A stretch of DNA of 64,000 nucleotides from Dyadobacter fanqingshengii (GCF_023822005.2 NZ_CP098806.1:4588001-4652000), one strand, 5' to 3'. Positions 44,276 through 54,340 are shown, counted from the first letter of the stretch. The notes: generated by a model not told the origin, from the letters alone. Numbers and translations are program-made.

Positions 44276-45574
44276 TCAGTTTTGAACAGTTTCCGTTTCC
44301 CGGAATTCGTTCAGTTCCGGAATTTTGACGACTTTATTGTCAACGGCCCATTGCATTGCTTCGGAATAAGGTTTGGCCTCATGATAGTGAATCAGGCGCG
44401 TTTCATGATCTTCTTGCCATTTAATCACTCTCTGCGCCAGATCCCGGTTCATTTCCCGTAAGGCCTTTCGGTTATTGAAAAAAACTGTTCCCCAAAGCAG
44501 TACTCCTGAATAAGCCAGGATCTGCAAATGGCGCCTTCGCAGTATTTTCATATCCAGAAAAATCAGCAGCAAAATAACCGGAATGGTCGCCGTGAAAAAC
44601 ATATAACGCGGAGCGATGCCTCCGCCAGCCCTGGACTCAAATCTTGAAATTGAAATAATAATGCCGGTAAGAACAGGCAAGGAAAGCAGGCAATATAAAA
44701 GCGGGTTTTGACGTGCATAACCCTTGAAAAACAGCCAGATCCAAACAAATAGGACAGTTGTTCCCACGATCATGCAAAAGTAGATGTTGATATAATGGCT
44801 GGATGTCGGGCTTATGTAAACGAAGCTTCCCAAAAAAGTTAATAACAGGCTTTTCATCCAATCGAAATTAAATGGAACATCCTGTTTAGCAATAACTTGT
44901 GCGCCCAAGCCAAATGTAATCCAGAGTAAAATCGCAGTAAGTATGCTCCAAATAATCAGCTGCGGCCATTTTTTTTGAACTAACAATAAAAATGCGCTGA
45001 GTAACAAGCCTAAAAACCCATTTCCAAAAGAGAATACGGCGATGGTAACGGCTAAAATCGCCAGAAAAAAAGAAGCGCTTTTGATGCTTTTTGATTTATT
45101 AAGCAAAAACAGACTGAGATAACAGAAGAAAAAAACCGTATAATGCTGAATTCCTCCCCAATAAAAGAATGTAACCTGCCAGAAACCCAGACTGAAAAGA
45201 AAAACAGATGCAAACAGGATGCTTTCGCCGGATAGCAGCCGGTTTTGGTCCATAATCTTCAACATTAATATGAAGAAACAGATCAGCAGCAGATTTTGAA
45301 AAAACACAAGATTTGCAAAATCGACCTGATGAAAAATACTGAAATATGCGGCAGCGGCGAGTCGGGAAAAAACGATCCTGTGCTCATTGTGGCGCCCAAA
45401 AAGGATTTCCAACTTCCCTTTGGCCGTATAATCGTCAAAAAAGATGCGTTTGATGAAGCCTAATGTGGTGTCGTAATCGTCGAAAGACGGAATGTTGAGC
45501 GTGTTATTGAAAATGGTCACACAGAACGTCAAAAAAATAGCAATGCTTAACCCGATAGGAAGATATTTAGGCAT
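44276..45574 (-). CDS. Multi-pass membrane protein, possible GT-C-type glycan enzyme
   Basis: The 432-residue protein has about ten predicted membrane helices. After the first helix comes an extracytoplasmic loop with DDYDTTLGFIKRIFFDDYT and RHNEHRIVFSRLA. An acidic loop after helix 1 is typical of GT-C glycosyltransferases and related polymerases, although I do not recognise a named family. A later large loop precedes FESRAGGGIAPRYMFFTAT. It sits upstream of GT2 and DUF5672 genes with a 67-base gap. It could add or polymerise sugars from a lipid carrier. This is a guess from topology and context. Confidence 0.6.
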   Translation of the reverse strand: MPKYLPIGLSIAIFLTFCVTIFNNTLNIPSFDDYDTTLGFIKRIFFDDYTAKGKLEILFGRHNEHRIVFSRLAAAAYFSIFHQVDFANLVFFQNLLLICFFILMLKIMDQNRLLSGESILFASVFLFSLGFWQVTFFYWGGIQHYTVFFFCYLSLFLLNKSKSIKSASFFLAILAVTIAVFSFGNGFLGLLLSAFLLLVQKKWPQLIIWSILTAILLWITFGLGAQVIAKQDVPFNFDWMKSLLLTFLGSFVYISPTSSHYINIYFCMIVGTTVLFVWIWLFFKGYARQNPLLYCLLSLPVLTGIIISISRFESRAGGGIAPRYMFFTATIPVILLLIFLDMKILRRRHLQILAYSGVLLWGTVFFNNRKALREMNRDLAQRVIKWQEDHETRLIHYHEAKPYSEAMQWAVDNKVVKIPELNEFRETETVQN

Positions 45575-45672
45575 ATCTGATATTTTTGTCGAAAAGCGGA
45601 TAGGAATGTTGAGCTGTATAAAGTTAATTCCGTATTCCCGGATTGTAAATTTAAGTTTGTTAAACCTACTTT

Positions 45673-46224
45673 ATGGCATTACCCGATCAACTTAAAAAGG
45701 CGATTATCCAGATGCCGGCCAAAGAAAAGGATAAATTGCTGCTTCGGCTGATCACAAAGGACAAAACGCTTTCCGACCGGCTGCATTTCGAGCTGATTGA
45801 GGACAGCGCCACCATTCCGGAACGACGGGAGGAAATCATTGGCCGGATCTTGCGCACTTCCAAGTCTAATCAGAACACGCCGGGCTGGATTTTGATGGAC
45901 ATGCGAAATTTGAGCGGCGACATTGCTTACCATGTGAAGGTTACCAAGGATAAAATCGGCAGCATTGAGCTCAACTTGTTCTTAATGAACACATTCATGG
46001 AAGAATATGCCAGCATTTTAAAAACCTATTCATCGCGTGCGGACACGTGTGCGCTATATCTTGCCAAAAAAGCACAGGTTATTTTGAATGCGTTCACCAA
46101 ACTGGACGAAGATTATCGCGTGGATTACATGAAGGACACAAACCGCATGTTGGCATCATTGTACACGCTTTGCTCTAAAATGTACGCGCGCCAGATGGAA
46201 ATTCCCAAAGAACTGGAAAGCTGA
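45673..46224 (+). CDS. Conserved-looking soluble protein of unknown function
   Basis: The 183-residue protein has no signal peptide or membrane segment and is rich in charged and helical sequence. The N-terminus (LPDQLKKAIIQMPAKEKDKLLLRLI) looks amphipathic, and the C-terminus (DYRVDYMKDTNRMLASLYT) is helical too. It contains no motif I recognise. It is 21 bases before a nicotinamidase-like gene on the same strand and may share its transcript. It could be a small structural or regulatory protein common to Cytophagales. Confidence 0.7.
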   Translation: MALPDQLKKAIIQMPAKEKDKLLLRLITKDKTLSDRLHFELIEDSATIPERREEIIGRILRTSKSNQNTPGWILMDMRNLSGDIAYHVKVTKDKIGSIELNLFLMNTFMEEYASILKTYSSRADTCALYLAKKAQVILNAFTKLDEDYRVDYMKDTNRMLASLYTLCSKMYARQMEIPKELES

Positions 46225-46245
46225 TTGGCCTAAAAAATCTTCCAA

Positions 46246-47034
46246 ATGAAAAAAACAGCATTGTTGCTCATTGATGCGCAGTTTGATTTTTGCAATCCGA
46301 AAGGCGCGCTTTACGTACCGGGCGCAGAAACGGACGTGGAACGGATTGCGCGACTGATTGCATTGGAAGGTGATAAGATCGACAGCATTTTTGTTACGCT
46401 GGACACGCATAAGGTGCTGGACATTGCGCATCCGCTGTTTTGGGAAGATGCCAATGGAAACACCGTGGCGCCTTTTACCCTCATTACCGCTGCCAATGTG
46501 AAAGCAGGAAAATGGACGCCGCGCTATGAACGTGAATATGTGATCCAATATCTGGAAATACTGGAAGCCGAAGGTGAATTCAAACATTTCATCTGGCCGG
46601 AACATTGTCTCATCGGCTCCAAAGGCGCGGCACTGGATGATACGATTATGGAAGGATTACTTGCCTGGACACACAGAACGGGTCGGGATTACAAGGCAGT
46701 TATTAAAGGAACAAACCCCCTAACCGAGCATTTTGGGGTTTTTCGGGCACAAGTTCCGGTTGCCAATGCGCCTGAAACGGATCTGGACCGGCCGTTTTTA
46801 AATGATCTTGCAGCATTTGATCAAATTCTGGTTGCCGGAGAAGCGCGTTCGCATTGCGTGGCTACGAGCATTAACCAGATCCTGAAATATGCACCGGAAC
46901 TGGCTCCTAAGGTGACCATTTTGTCGGATTGCATGTCTAATGTGACAAACTTTGAAGAAGTTGCCGATCCGATTTTTGAAGAAGCGGAGCAGAAAGGAAT
47001 GACTTTTTTGAAGGCAAATGCAGTCCAGCTGTAA
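46246..47034 (+). CDS. Isochorismatase-family cysteine hydrolase, nicotinamidase-like
   Basis: The 262-residue protein has the isochorismatase-like fold: LLLIDAQFDFCNPKGALYVP with the catalytic Asp, and the nucleophile Cys in VAGEARSHCVATSINQI. The N-terminal LIDAQFDF and the ITLDTHKVLDIAHP-like stretch (TLDTHKVLDIAHPLFW, metal-site His) fit nicotinamidase better than isochorismatase. It would then make nicotinate from nicotinamide for NAD salvage. It is longer than PncA (about 210 residues) because of an inserted mid region. The assignment is probable rather than certain. Confidence 0.78.
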   Translation: MKKTALLLIDAQFDFCNPKGALYVPGAETDVERIARLIALEGDKIDSIFVTLDTHKVLDIAHPLFWEDANGNTVAPFTLITAANVKAGKWTPRYEREYVIQYLEILEAEGEFKHFIWPEHCLIGSKGAALDDTIMEGLLAWTHRTGRDYKAVIKGTNPLTEHFGVFRAQVPVANAPETDLDRPFLNDLAAFDQILVAGEARSHCVATSINQILKYAPELAPKVTILSDCMSNVTNFEEVADPIFEEAEQKGMTFLKANAVQL

Positions 47035-47083
47035 TAAGGCTGTATTGGAAGATTCCCTCCCGAAATGCCAAACTAAATAAATG

Positions 47084-47091
47084 TACTTTTG
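47084..47091 (+). promoter_or_regulatory. Candidate -7 element of uvrA
   Basis: TACTTTTG is a perfect TAnnTTTG element. A start near 47098 suits the ATG at 47150. No TTG lies at the -33 distance, and no LexA-type box was recognised. Confidence 0.35.
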
Positions 47092-47149
47092 GTTAGTATA
47101 AAGATCGGTGCATGACCAAACATATGCCGGCTATCCCATTAATTTCTGT

Positions 47150-50014
47150 ATGATGCAATTACCTGTGCCGCGGATTGAGGCTGCTCAATTCGATGATCTG
47201 GATCCGAGACAATACATTCTGATCAAAGGCGCCCGAGTTAATAATCTTAAAAATGTTGATGTTGCGATTCCACGGAATAAGCTGGTGGTAATCACGGGGT
47301 TATCCGGTTCCGGTAAATCTTCATTGGCTTTCGACACCTTGTTCGCCGAAGGGCAGCGTATGTATGTGGAAAGTCTGAGCAGTTATGCGCGGCAGTTTTT
47401 GGGGCGGATGGAAAAGCCTGAGGTGGAATATATCAAAGGCATTTCGCCTGCGATCGCCATTGAACAAAAGGTGAATACACGGAATCCACGGTCTACTGTT
47501 GGAACATCCACGGAAATTTATGATTATCTCAAATTGCTTTTTGCCCGCATAGGGCACACCTTTTCACCTATTTCAGGGGAATTGGTCAGAAAAGATACGG
47601 TTACGGACGTGGTCAATTTCATGCTCGGGCATGACGAAGGCACACGTGTTATGATCCTGGCGCCCTTGCATATCCGCGAAGGACGCACGCAGGAGGAAGA
47701 ACTAACGATTTTATTATCAAAAGGTTATAATAGAATTTATTTCAATGATGAAGTCGTTGCTATTGAAGACATTCTCGAAAATCCGGACAATTATTCCCAA
47801 GCCGGCAACCAGGTTTTCATCCTGATCGACCGTGCAGGCGTGAAGCACGACGATGAGGACACGCAGTATAGGCTTTCGGATTCGGTTCAAACCGCTTTTT
47901 TTGAAGGTGAGGGCATATGCATCGTGCAAGTTGTTAATGGGGAACGAAAGGTTTTTTCTGACAAGTTTGAGTTAGACGGAATGTTGTTTGAAGAGCCTAC
48001 TGTCAATCTTTTCAGTTTCAATAATCCCTACGGCGCTTGTAAAAGATGTGAGGGTTTTGGTAAAATATTGGGCATTGATCCCGATCTGGTCATTCCGGAT
48101 AAAGGTTTGTCAGTCTATGAAGGCGCGATCGCTCCCTGGCGGACGGAAAAAATGGGCGAATGGCTTACGCCACTTGTTCGCAATGCTTCAAAATTTGATT
48201 TCCCAATCCACAGACCATATAAAGACCTGACTCAGGAACAAAAAGACCTCCTTTGGACGGGCAATAAACATTTTCAGGGACTGAACGACTTCGTTGCTGA
48301 ACTTGAAACACAGACTTATAAAATTCAATATCGGGTAATGCTTTCGCGCTTTCGCGGCCGCACAACCTGCCCTGATTGCCGTGGTTCCCGGTTAAGGAAA
48401 GATGCTTCGTTTGTAAAATTGGCCGGCGCTTCTATCACAGACCTGGTTTTAATGCCGATTAGGAATGTTTCTGTTTTTTTCCAAAATCTGGAAATCAGCG
48501 ATCACGATCGGCAGATCGCCAAACGGGTTTTAACTGAAATTGAAACGCGTCTGGATTATATGAACCGCGTTGGTTTGGGTTATCTGACCCTAAATCGTCT
48601 TACCAGCACATTATCCGGCGGAGAATTTCAGCGGATCAAACTAGCGACTTCACTGGGAAGTGCATTGGTAGGTTCCATGTATATTCTGGATGAGCCCAGC
48701 ATTGGTTTACACCCACGAGACACACAGCGCCTGGTTGGCGTGCTCGAATCTTTACGCGATCTTGGTAATACAGTGATCGTTGTGGAGCACGAAGAGGAAG
48801 TAATGCACGCCGCGGACCAGATCATCGATATTGGCCCGGAAGCCGGAACAGGCGGCGGACACGTGGTTTTTCAGGGAAACTGGGAAGATATTTCTGATCT
48901 GAAAAGCAGTGGTTATACAGAAAACAATGAGACCGGCATTAAATCGCATACACTGGATTTCCTGCTGGAAAATGATTCGATCCCTGTTCCGAAAGTCAGA
49001 AGAAAATCATTGCACCACTTGAAAATCAAAGGAGCAAGAGAAAATAACCTCAAAGAACTCGACGTAACCATTCCGCTGAACACATTAACGGTTGTTACCG
49101 GCGTCAGCGGTTCGGGGAAATCAACATTGATCCGTAAGATCCTTTATCCCGCTTTAATGCGCATGAAAGGGGAATTCAGTGAAGAAGTTGGGAAGTTTGA
49201 TGAACTTACAGGAAGCATAGACAGGATTGAGGCGGTGGAAATGATCGACCAGAACCCGATCGGAAAATCTTCGCGCTCGAATCCGGTTACTTACATTAAG
49301 GCTTACGACTACATTCGCCAGATGATGGCCGACCTGCCGCTTTCAAAAGCGCGCAGCTACAAACCTTCCCATTTTTCATTCAATGTGGACGGCGGCCGCT
49401 GTGAAATTTGCCAGGGTGAAGGCCAGGTTAAGATTGAAATGCAGTTTATGGCCGACATTTATCTCAAATGTGAGGGCTGTAATGGGAAGAGATTCAAGCA
49501 GGAAATTCAGGAAGTGCGTTACCATGAGAAAGACGTGGCGGAAATCCTGGATATGACTGTGGATGAAGCGATTGAGTTTTTCAAACCCACTGAGCCAAAA
49601 TTGGTTGAAAAACTGATGCCTTTGCAGGAAGTCGGGCTGGGTTATGTGGGTTTAGGACAGTCATCCAACACATTATCAGGCGGAGAAGCGCAGCGGGTTA
49701 AGTTGGCTTCGTTCCTTGGAAAAGGTTCTTCTAATAAAGGAAAGACGCTTTTTATCTTTGATGAACCGACAACCGGGCTTCATTTTCATGACATTAAGAA
49801 ACTTTTGAAAGCCATTAATGCATTGGTGGATCAGGGCGACAGCGTGATCATTATCGAGCATAATATGGAGATCATTAAAAGTGCCGACTGGATCCTGGAT
49901 CTTGGGCCGGAAGGCGGCGATGGCGGAGGTTATCTCACATTTGCCGGAACACCGGAAGAAATGGCCAAAATAGAAGACAATTACACGGCGGCTTTTTTGA
50001 AAGACAAAATCTGA
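47150..50014 (+). CDS. uvrA: Excinuclease ABC subunit A
   Basis: From the ATG at 47150 the protein has 954 residues; an in-frame GTG at 47108 would add 14 unconserved residues. It is the damage-recognition ATPase of nucleotide excision repair. The first ATP site is [20 protein letters not shown], the second [13 protein letters not shown], and both ABC signatures ([26 protein letters not shown]) and Walker B motifs are present. Two zinc modules are visible, including CKRCEGFG with CPDCRGSRL and CEICQGEG with CEGCNGKRF. The C-terminal block is normal. uvrB and uvrC are elsewhere. Confidence 0.97.
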   Translation: MMQLPVPRIEAAQFDDLDPRQYILIKGARVNNLKNVDVAIPRNKLVVITGLSGSGKSSLAFDTLFAEGQRMYVESLSSYARQFLGRMEKPEVEYIKGISPAIAIEQKVNTRNPRSTVGTSTEIYDYLKLLFARIGHTFSPISGELVRKDTVTDVVNFMLGHDEGTRVMILAPLHIREGRTQEEELTILLSKGYNRIYFNDEVVAIEDILENPDNYSQAGNQVFILIDRAGVKHDDEDTQYRLSDSVQTAFFEGEGICIVQVVNGERKVFSDKFELDGMLFEEPTVNLFSFNNPYGACKRCEGFGKILGIDPDLVIPDKGLSVYEGAIAPWRTEKMGEWLTPLVRNASKFDFPIHRPYKDLTQEQKDLLWTGNKHFQGLNDFVAELETQTYKIQYRVMLSRFRGRTTCPDCRGSRLRKDASFVKLAGASITDLVLMPIRNVSVFFQNLEISDHDRQIAKRVLTEIETRLDYMNRVGLGYLTLNRLTSTLSGGEFQRIKLATSLGSALVGSMYILDEPSIGLHPRDTQRLVGVLESLRDLGNTVIVVEHEEEVMHAADQIIDIGPEAGTGGGHVVFQGNWEDISDLKSSGYTENNETGIKSHTLDFLLENDSIPVPKVRRKSLHHLKIKGARENNLKELDVTIPLNTLTVVTGVSGSGKSTLIRKILYPALMRMKGEFSEEVGKFDELTGSIDRIEAVEMIDQNPIGKSSRSNPVTYIKAYDYIRQMMADLPLSKARSYKPSHFSFNVDGGRCEICQGEGQVKIEMQFMADIYLKCEGCNGKRFKQEIQEVRYHEKDVAEILDMTVDEAIEFFKPTEPKLVEKLMPLQEVGLGYVGLGQSSNTLSGGEAQRVKLASFLGKGSSNKGKTLFIFDEPTTGLHFHDIKKLLKAINALVDQGDSVIIIEHNMEIIKSADWILDLGPEGGDGGGYLTFAGTPEEMAKIEDNYTAAFLKDKI

Positions 50015-50106
50015 CCGGATAGCCTAATCGCATGGAAGAATCGTAGATATTGCAGTAAAGAGGATAAGTTGTAGACTTATTGAATCTAAACCAAAATGCG
50101 ATTTCT

Positions 50107-50943
50107 ATGAAGTTATATAAAACAGAAAACGGCATCCTGCTGGAAAGGGACGATCTTTTTTATCGTTTGCACGAAACCGATTGGGACCAGACCGTGAACC
50201 GGGATGATCTGTACGGGTGGCTGGAAATACAAGTTGAAAGCCTCATTCCGTTGACTTTCACGGACGATATTCCGATGCCTGAAATCCTGGCGCCAATTGG
50301 TTCTCAGGAGGTTTGGGCTTCGGGCGTAACGTATTTCAGAAGTCGCACTGCCCGCATGGAGGAGTCCGAAAAGGCAGGCGGGGGAAGTTTTTATGATCGC
50401 GTTTACGAAGCGGAAAGACCAGAGCTTTTCTTTAAATCAACAGCCTGGCGCGTCGTAGGCAATCACGGAACCGTCCGCATCCGCCGCGATTCTACCTGGG
50501 ATGTGCCAGAGCCTGAGCTTACGTTGTTTGCTTCCTCATCGGGAACATTGGTAGGTTATACCATTGGCAACGATATGAGTTCCAGAAGCATTGAAGGAGA
50601 AAATCCGTTGTATTTACCTCAGGCTAAGTCGTATACAGGCAGTGCGGCGCTGGGCCCGTGCTTATATGTGCCAGAATTTGCGCTCGGCGATGACACGGTA
50701 ATTGATCTTGCGATTGTACGTGCAGGCGAAGAAGTATTTAGCGGCGAAGTGACATTAGCCCAGATGAAACGCAAGCCGGACGAGTTACTCCAATATTTAT
50801 TCCGTGAAATGGCTTTCCCACATGGTGCCTATCTCATGACCGGCACAGGCATCATTCCCCCATCCGATTTTACATTACAACAAGGCGATATCGTTCACAT
50901 TTCTATTGAGCCCATCGGGACGTTGACAAATGTGGTTGGCTGA
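50107..50943 (+). CDS. Fumarylacetoacetate hydrolase-family protein
   Basis: The 278-residue enzyme (ATG at 50107; an in-frame TTG at 50080 is less likely) has the FAH-family catalytic core. [27 protein letters not shown], the metal-binding [11 protein letters not shown] with its Glu ligands, and [25 protein letters not shown] (in two blocks) are conserved. The [16 protein letters not shown] form recalls the 2-keto-3-deoxy-arabinonate dehydratase branch, so a sugar-acid dehydratase is plausible. No sugar-acid pathway gene is adjacent. A strong terminator follows. Confidence 0.8.
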   Translation: MKLYKTENGILLERDDLFYRLHETDWDQTVNRDDLYGWLEIQVESLIPLTFTDDIPMPEILAPIGSQEVWASGVTYFRSRTARMEESEKAGGGSFYDRVYEAERPELFFKSTAWRVVGNHGTVRIRRDSTWDVPEPELTLFASSSGTLVGYTIGNDMSSRSIEGENPLYLPQAKSYTGSAALGPCLYVPEFALGDDTVIDLAIVRAGEEVFSGEVTLAQMKRKPDELLQYLFREMAFPHGAYLMTGTGIIPPSDFTLQQGDIVHISIEPIGTLTNVVG

Positions 50944-50950
50944 AAAAACG

Positions 50951-50981
50951 AAAAGCTGCAACTTGAACAGTTGCAGCTTTT
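50951..50981. terminator. Strong bidirectional intrinsic terminator
   Basis: AAAAGCTGCAACT and AGTTGCAGCTTTT form a perfect 13-bp stem with the loop TGAAC, with A-runs and T-runs on either side. It ends the FAH-family gene and can also end the opposing small gene. Confidence 0.9.
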
Positions 50982-51006
50982 TAATTCATGGTGAATGTTT
51001 GCCGGA

Positions 51007-51390
51007 TCAGCTAGGCAATCCGATAAAAGTATAAATGGTGCAGCGGACGAATGCTATAAGTTTAGTAACAATTGAATCGTCACTGATGCTGTCTTCTTCG
51101 CTGGTAAAGAAGGAAGACGGCCCGGCTTCCAGAATTCTTTCATTCAATGTCATCTTTTCAGTGTTGCTGCTGAATTGCGCGGTGAACGCGGTAACGCGTT
51201 TAATACTTGCGTGGTGCTTAACCACTTTTGCCGGTCTCGCCTTTTTTGCAATAATGCGTTCGCTTGGCTGCGCGCACTCTTTGCCTGCCTGTAGTTTTTT
51301 GTGTGCTACAAACATGTTATGAGAGTATCCGGTTGCCCCGGCCTGCAAGCTGAAAAGAACTAGGAGTGTAAATATTTTAATTGTTTTCAT
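51007..51390 (-). CDS. Small secreted protein of unknown function
   Basis: The 127-residue product has a clear signal peptide (TIKIFTLLVLFSLQAGATG). The mature part is Lys/Ala-rich at first (IIAKKARPAKVVKHHASIKR), then acidic (TSEEDSISDDSIV), and ends with a hydrophobic stretch (LIAFVRCTIYTFIGLPS). No domain is recognised. A very good promoter lies upstream and terminators bound it on both sides, so it is a stand-alone gene. It may be a lineage-specific envelope protein. Confidence 0.65.
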   Translation of the reverse strand: MKTIKIFTLLVLFSLQAGATGYSHNMFVAHKKLQAGKECAQPSERIIAKKARPAKVVKHHASIKRVTAFTAQFSSNTEKMTLNERILEAGPSSFFTSEEDSISDDSIVTKLIAFVRCTIYTFIGLPS

Positions 51391-51453
51391 GGCTATGTTT
51401 TGGTCGTTCAGAGAAAAATCAGGATGCGATTTCGATGTAACTAATTGACTCTA

Positions 51454-51485
51454 CAAATATATATGTTTTATTAGGTATCTTGCAA
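51454..51485 (-). promoter_or_regulatory. Sigma-A promoter of the 51007-51390 gene
   Basis: On the minus strand TTG (51485-51483) and a perfect TATATTTG (51461-51454) are 21 bases apart. The start would be near 51447, leaving a leader of about 57 bases. Confidence 0.6.
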
Positions 51486-51665
51486 TACATAGTACCTTGT
51501 TTTTAACAATTTTTAGGAAAAATTTTTTGAAATACTTAAAAATTCTCTTAAACAAGCACTTTCGTATTAACAGATGCAAATATAATTTAAAAGGTTGCAG
51601 CTCAGGGACAAAAAAAGACGAATCGCGTAATTTACCTGCTGAAATGTAGTAGATGCCCGATAAAA

Positions 51666-51700
51666 CAAAAACGCCGGAACGTTCTCGCTCCGGCGTTTTG
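51666..51700 (-). terminator. Intrinsic terminator of der
   Basis: AAAACGCCGGA and TCCGGCGTTTT form an 11-bp GC-rich stem around ten bases, with a T-run on the minus strand. It lies about 24 bases past the der stop. Confidence 0.85.
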
Positions 51701-51723
51701 CCTTATTTATAACTTGTTGTATT

Positions 51724-53034
51724 CTACTTTTCCCGAAAGAAAATCGTAATCGGCACACCTGAGAAATCGAAGTTTTCGCGCATTCTGTTTTCCAGATAAC
51801 GCAGATATGGCTCCTTCACGTGCTTCGGATTACTGCTGAAAAACACGAATGTTGGTGAAGGCGTTGGCAGCTGGATCATATATTTAATGTTGATATATTT
51901 CCCTCTGTCAGCAGGTGGCGGATATTTTTCAATCTCAGCCTGCATCACCTCGTTTAGTTTCGAAGTCGTGATTTTCTTGGTCTTGTTTTTATAAACTTCC
52001 ATGGCCTTTTCCATCACTTGCAGTATGCGTTGCTTTTCAACGACGGATGCAAAAATGATTGGCATATAGTTCATGGGAGCAAGTCTTTCCAGAAGCGCTT
52101 TCTTAAATGTATCGGCTGTCTTAGAATCCTTTTCAACCAAATCCCACTTATTGACCATGATCACAATGCCCTTTTTCGCCTTATCCGCCTGGCCAATAAT
52201 GTTCATGTCCTGTCCTTCCAGACCCAGTGTGGCATCCAAAAGAATGATACAAACGTCCGATTCCTCCATTGCCTTCACTGAACGCAATGTGGAATAATAT
52301 TCAATGTCCTCTTTAACACGTGATTTGCGGCGAATTCCAGCCGTATCGGTCAGGATGAACTCCATGCCGAATGCATTGTAATGCGTGTGAATAGCGTCGC
52401 GCGTTGTGCCTGCAATGTCTGTCACAATGCTCCTGTCTGTGCCGGTAAGCACATTCAGGAAAGATGATTTGCCCACATTCGGCCTTCCCATAATGGCAAT
52501 CCTTGGAATTCCAGCTTCCGGATCTTCAATGCCCGCCGTTTCAAAATGCGTAATAACCTGATCCAGCAATTCGCCCGTTCCAAAACCCGTTTGCGCAGAA
52601 ATCGCAAATATTTGTTCACCAAGCCCCAATTCATAAAATTCAGCGGCAGACTGGTAACGCTCCTGGGTTTCAGCCTTGTTCGCAACCATATAAACGGGCT
52701 TGTTAATGCGCCTAAGCACATTTGCAAAGTCTTTGTCCAGATCCGTGAGGCCCGTCATGGTGTCCACCATGAACAAAACCACCGTAGATTCTTCCAATGC
52801 AAGCTCAACCTGGTCGCGGATCGCTCCTTCAAAAATATCTTCTGAACCAACGACATAACCGCCGGTGTCGATTACTGTAAAATATTGGTCGGTCCATTCA
52901 CCGTAACCATAATGCCGGTCACGGGTAACGCCGCTCTGGTTGTCCATAATTGCCTTACGACTTTCCGTAAGGCGGTTAAATAATGTGGATTTGCCCACAT
53001 TCGGACGCCCAACAATTGAAATTATATTTGCCAT
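51724..53034 (-). CDS. der: Ribosome-assembly GTPase Der (EngA)
   Basis: The 436-residue protein has the two tandem GTPase domains unique to Der, needed for 50S subunit maturation. The first P-loop is GRPNVGKSTLFNRLTES with DTGGY as G3 and NKAE as G4. The second P-loop is GRPNVGKSSFLNVLTGTD, with DTAGIRRKSRV as G3 and NKWD as G4. The C-terminal KH-like domain (PPPADRGKYINIKYMIQ) closes it. It is downstream of era on the same strand with a 64-base gap, so both assembly GTPases may share a transcript. Confidence 0.96.
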   Translation of the reverse strand: MANIISIVGRPNVGKSTLFNRLTESRKAIMDNQSGVTRDRHYGYGEWTDQYFTVIDTGGYVVGSEDIFEGAIRDQVELALEESTVVLFMVDTMTGLTDLDKDFANVLRRINKPVYMVANKAETQERYQSAAEFYELGLGEQIFAISAQTGFGTGELLDQVITHFETAGIEDPEAGIPRIAIMGRPNVGKSSFLNVLTGTDRSIVTDIAGTTRDAIHTHYNAFGMEFILTDTAGIRRKSRVKEDIEYYSTLRSVKAMEESDVCIILLDATLGLEGQDMNIIGQADKAKKGIVIMVNKWDLVEKDSKTADTFKKALLERLAPMNYMPIIFASVVEKQRILQVMEKAMEVYKNKTKKITTSKLNEVMQAEIEKYPPPADRGKYINIKYMIQLPTPSPTFVFFSSNPKHVKEPYLRYLENRMRENFDFSGVPITIFFREK

Positions 53035-53098
53035 TTTGTATTAATTAATGTGGTCCAAACGGTTCGCAATCAACCGCCCTTCTATCTTTTATTATAAA

Positions 53099-54022
53099 TT
53101 ATTCGTCGTAACCAAACTGTCTCAGCTTGTTTTCCTTGCTTCTCCAATCCGGCTCAACCCTCACATGTTGTTCCAGAAACACTTTTTTACCAAAAAACGC
53201 CTCCATATCAAGTCTGGCCTGCGTTCCGATCTTTTTCAGCATTTCCCCTTTTTCTCCAATAATAATCCCTTTCTGGCTTTTGCGTTCCACAAGGATTTCC
53301 GCGCGGATCACGATCATGTCGTCCCGTTCTTTAAATTCTGAAATTACAACTTCGGAGCTGTATGGAATTTCCTGGCGGTAATTCAGAAATATTTTTTCGC
53401 GTATGATTTCGGAAGCAAAGAAACGCTCAGGCTTATCTGTAAGTTCATCCTCCTCAAAATACGGAGGGTGAAAAGGCAACCTTGTTATAACAGCATCAAA
53501 AAGTGTGGCAATGTTGGCCTGGTGCAACGCAGAAATGGGAATAATAGCATCCGGCTGTATGGCCGCTTCCCACTCCGCCATTTTCGCATTAACGTGTTCC
53601 TGGTCAGAGAGATCTATTTTGTTTAAAACCAAAACGATCGGCGCATCCGCACGTTTCAATAGAGGCAAAACTTCGTGATCCGTCACTTTCTCCCCCACTT
53701 CTGCAACAAACAAAACGACGTCCGCATCTTCCAATGACCCTTTTACGAAAGTCATCATTGAATCATGCAGCTTATAAGCTGGCTTGATCACGCCGGGCGT
53801 ATCCGAATACACCAGCTGAAAAGGAATATCTTCATGCTTACCATTCAGAATTCCCATAATGCGGTGCCGCGTGGTTTGCGCCTTCGAGGTAATGATTGAC
53901 ATCCTTTCGCCCACCAAAACGTTCATTAGCGTAGATTTACCAACATTCGGCTTGCCAATGATGCTGACGAAACCGGCGCGGTGGTTGCGAAAAGGAGTTG
54001 TTATTTCTGTCTTGTCTTCCAT
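53099..54022 (-). CDS. era: Ribosome-assembly GTPase Era
   Basis: The 307-residue protein binds the 3' end of 16S rRNA during 30S maturation. The P-loop is GKPNVGKSTLMNVLVGER, G2/G3 include TTRHRIMGI and YSDTPGV, and G4 is LNKIDL. The C-terminal KH domain has the segment SQKGIIIGEKGEMLKKIG. The order and length are typical. It starts a probable era-der unit, with its own promoter upstream beside the divergent tRNA gene. Confidence 0.96.
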   Translation of the reverse strand: MEDKTEITTPFRNHRAGFVSIIGKPNVGKSTLMNVLVGERMSIITSKAQTTRHRIMGILNGKHEDIPFQLVYSDTPGVIKPAYKLHDSMMTFVKGSLEDADVVLFVAEVGEKVTDHEVLPLLKRADAPIVLVLNKIDLSDQEHVNAKMAEWEAAIQPDAIIPISALHQANIATLFDAVITRLPFHPPYFEEDELTDKPERFFASEIIREKIFLNYRQEIPYSSEVVISEFKERDDMIVIRAEILVERKSQKGIIIGEKGEMLKKIGTQARLDMEAFFGKKVFLEQHVRVEPDWRSKENKLRQFGYDE

Positions 54023-54041
54023 GTGTTACTTAAAAATCACA

Positions 54042-54074
54042 CAAAAGTACGGTTTTCCGCCCATGAAATTGCAA
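54042..54074 (-). promoter_or_regulatory. Sigma-A promoter of era
   Basis: On the minus strand TTG (54074-54072) and a perfect TACTTTTG (54049-54042) are 22 bases apart. The start would be near 54035, only about 13 bases before the ATG, giving a very short leader. Confidence 0.5.
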
Positions 54075-54132
54075 TAAGTGGTTGTTAAGGAGCAGCATTA
54101 CGAAAAATCATGATTTATTTTTCATTCAAATG

Positions 54133-54164
54133 TTGCGTTATATCAAACAATTGTGGTATGTTTG
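54133..54164 (+). promoter_or_regulatory. Sigma-A promoter of the initiator tRNA
   Basis: TTG at 54133-54135 and a perfect TATGTTTG at 54157-54164 are 21 bases apart. The predicted start near 54171 gives a 13-base leader before the mature tRNA. Confidence 0.7.
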
Positions 54165-54183
54165 CACTCCAATTCAACAACAC

Positions 54184-54256
<73 letters not shown>

Positions 54257-54262
54257 CAAGAG

Positions 54263-54294
54263 AAAGGTCGCAAACGAAAGTTCGCGGCCTTTTT
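54263..54294 (+). terminator. Intrinsic terminator after the tRNA gene
   Basis: AAAGGTCGC at 54263-54271 pairs with GCGGCCTTT at 54284-54292 (one G-T pair) and is followed by a T-run. It lies seven bases past the tRNA. Confidence 0.75.
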
Positions 54295-54340
54295 GCGTTT
54301 TAGCCTTATTTTAACTCCACCGCATTCCAGGGAATATTCT

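Larger units (their letters stand above)
51391..51723. other. Non-coding gap with a promoter and a terminator
   Basis: These 333 bases carry a leftward promoter for the 51007-51390 gene and, at the far end, the terminator of der. Between them the sequence is AT-rich and I see nothing else I can name. Confidence 0.5.

Noticed and set aside
47108..47149. GTG at 47108 as the uvrA start
   Set aside because: The 14 extra residues are unconserved, and the ATG at 47150 leads directly into the usual start of the protein.
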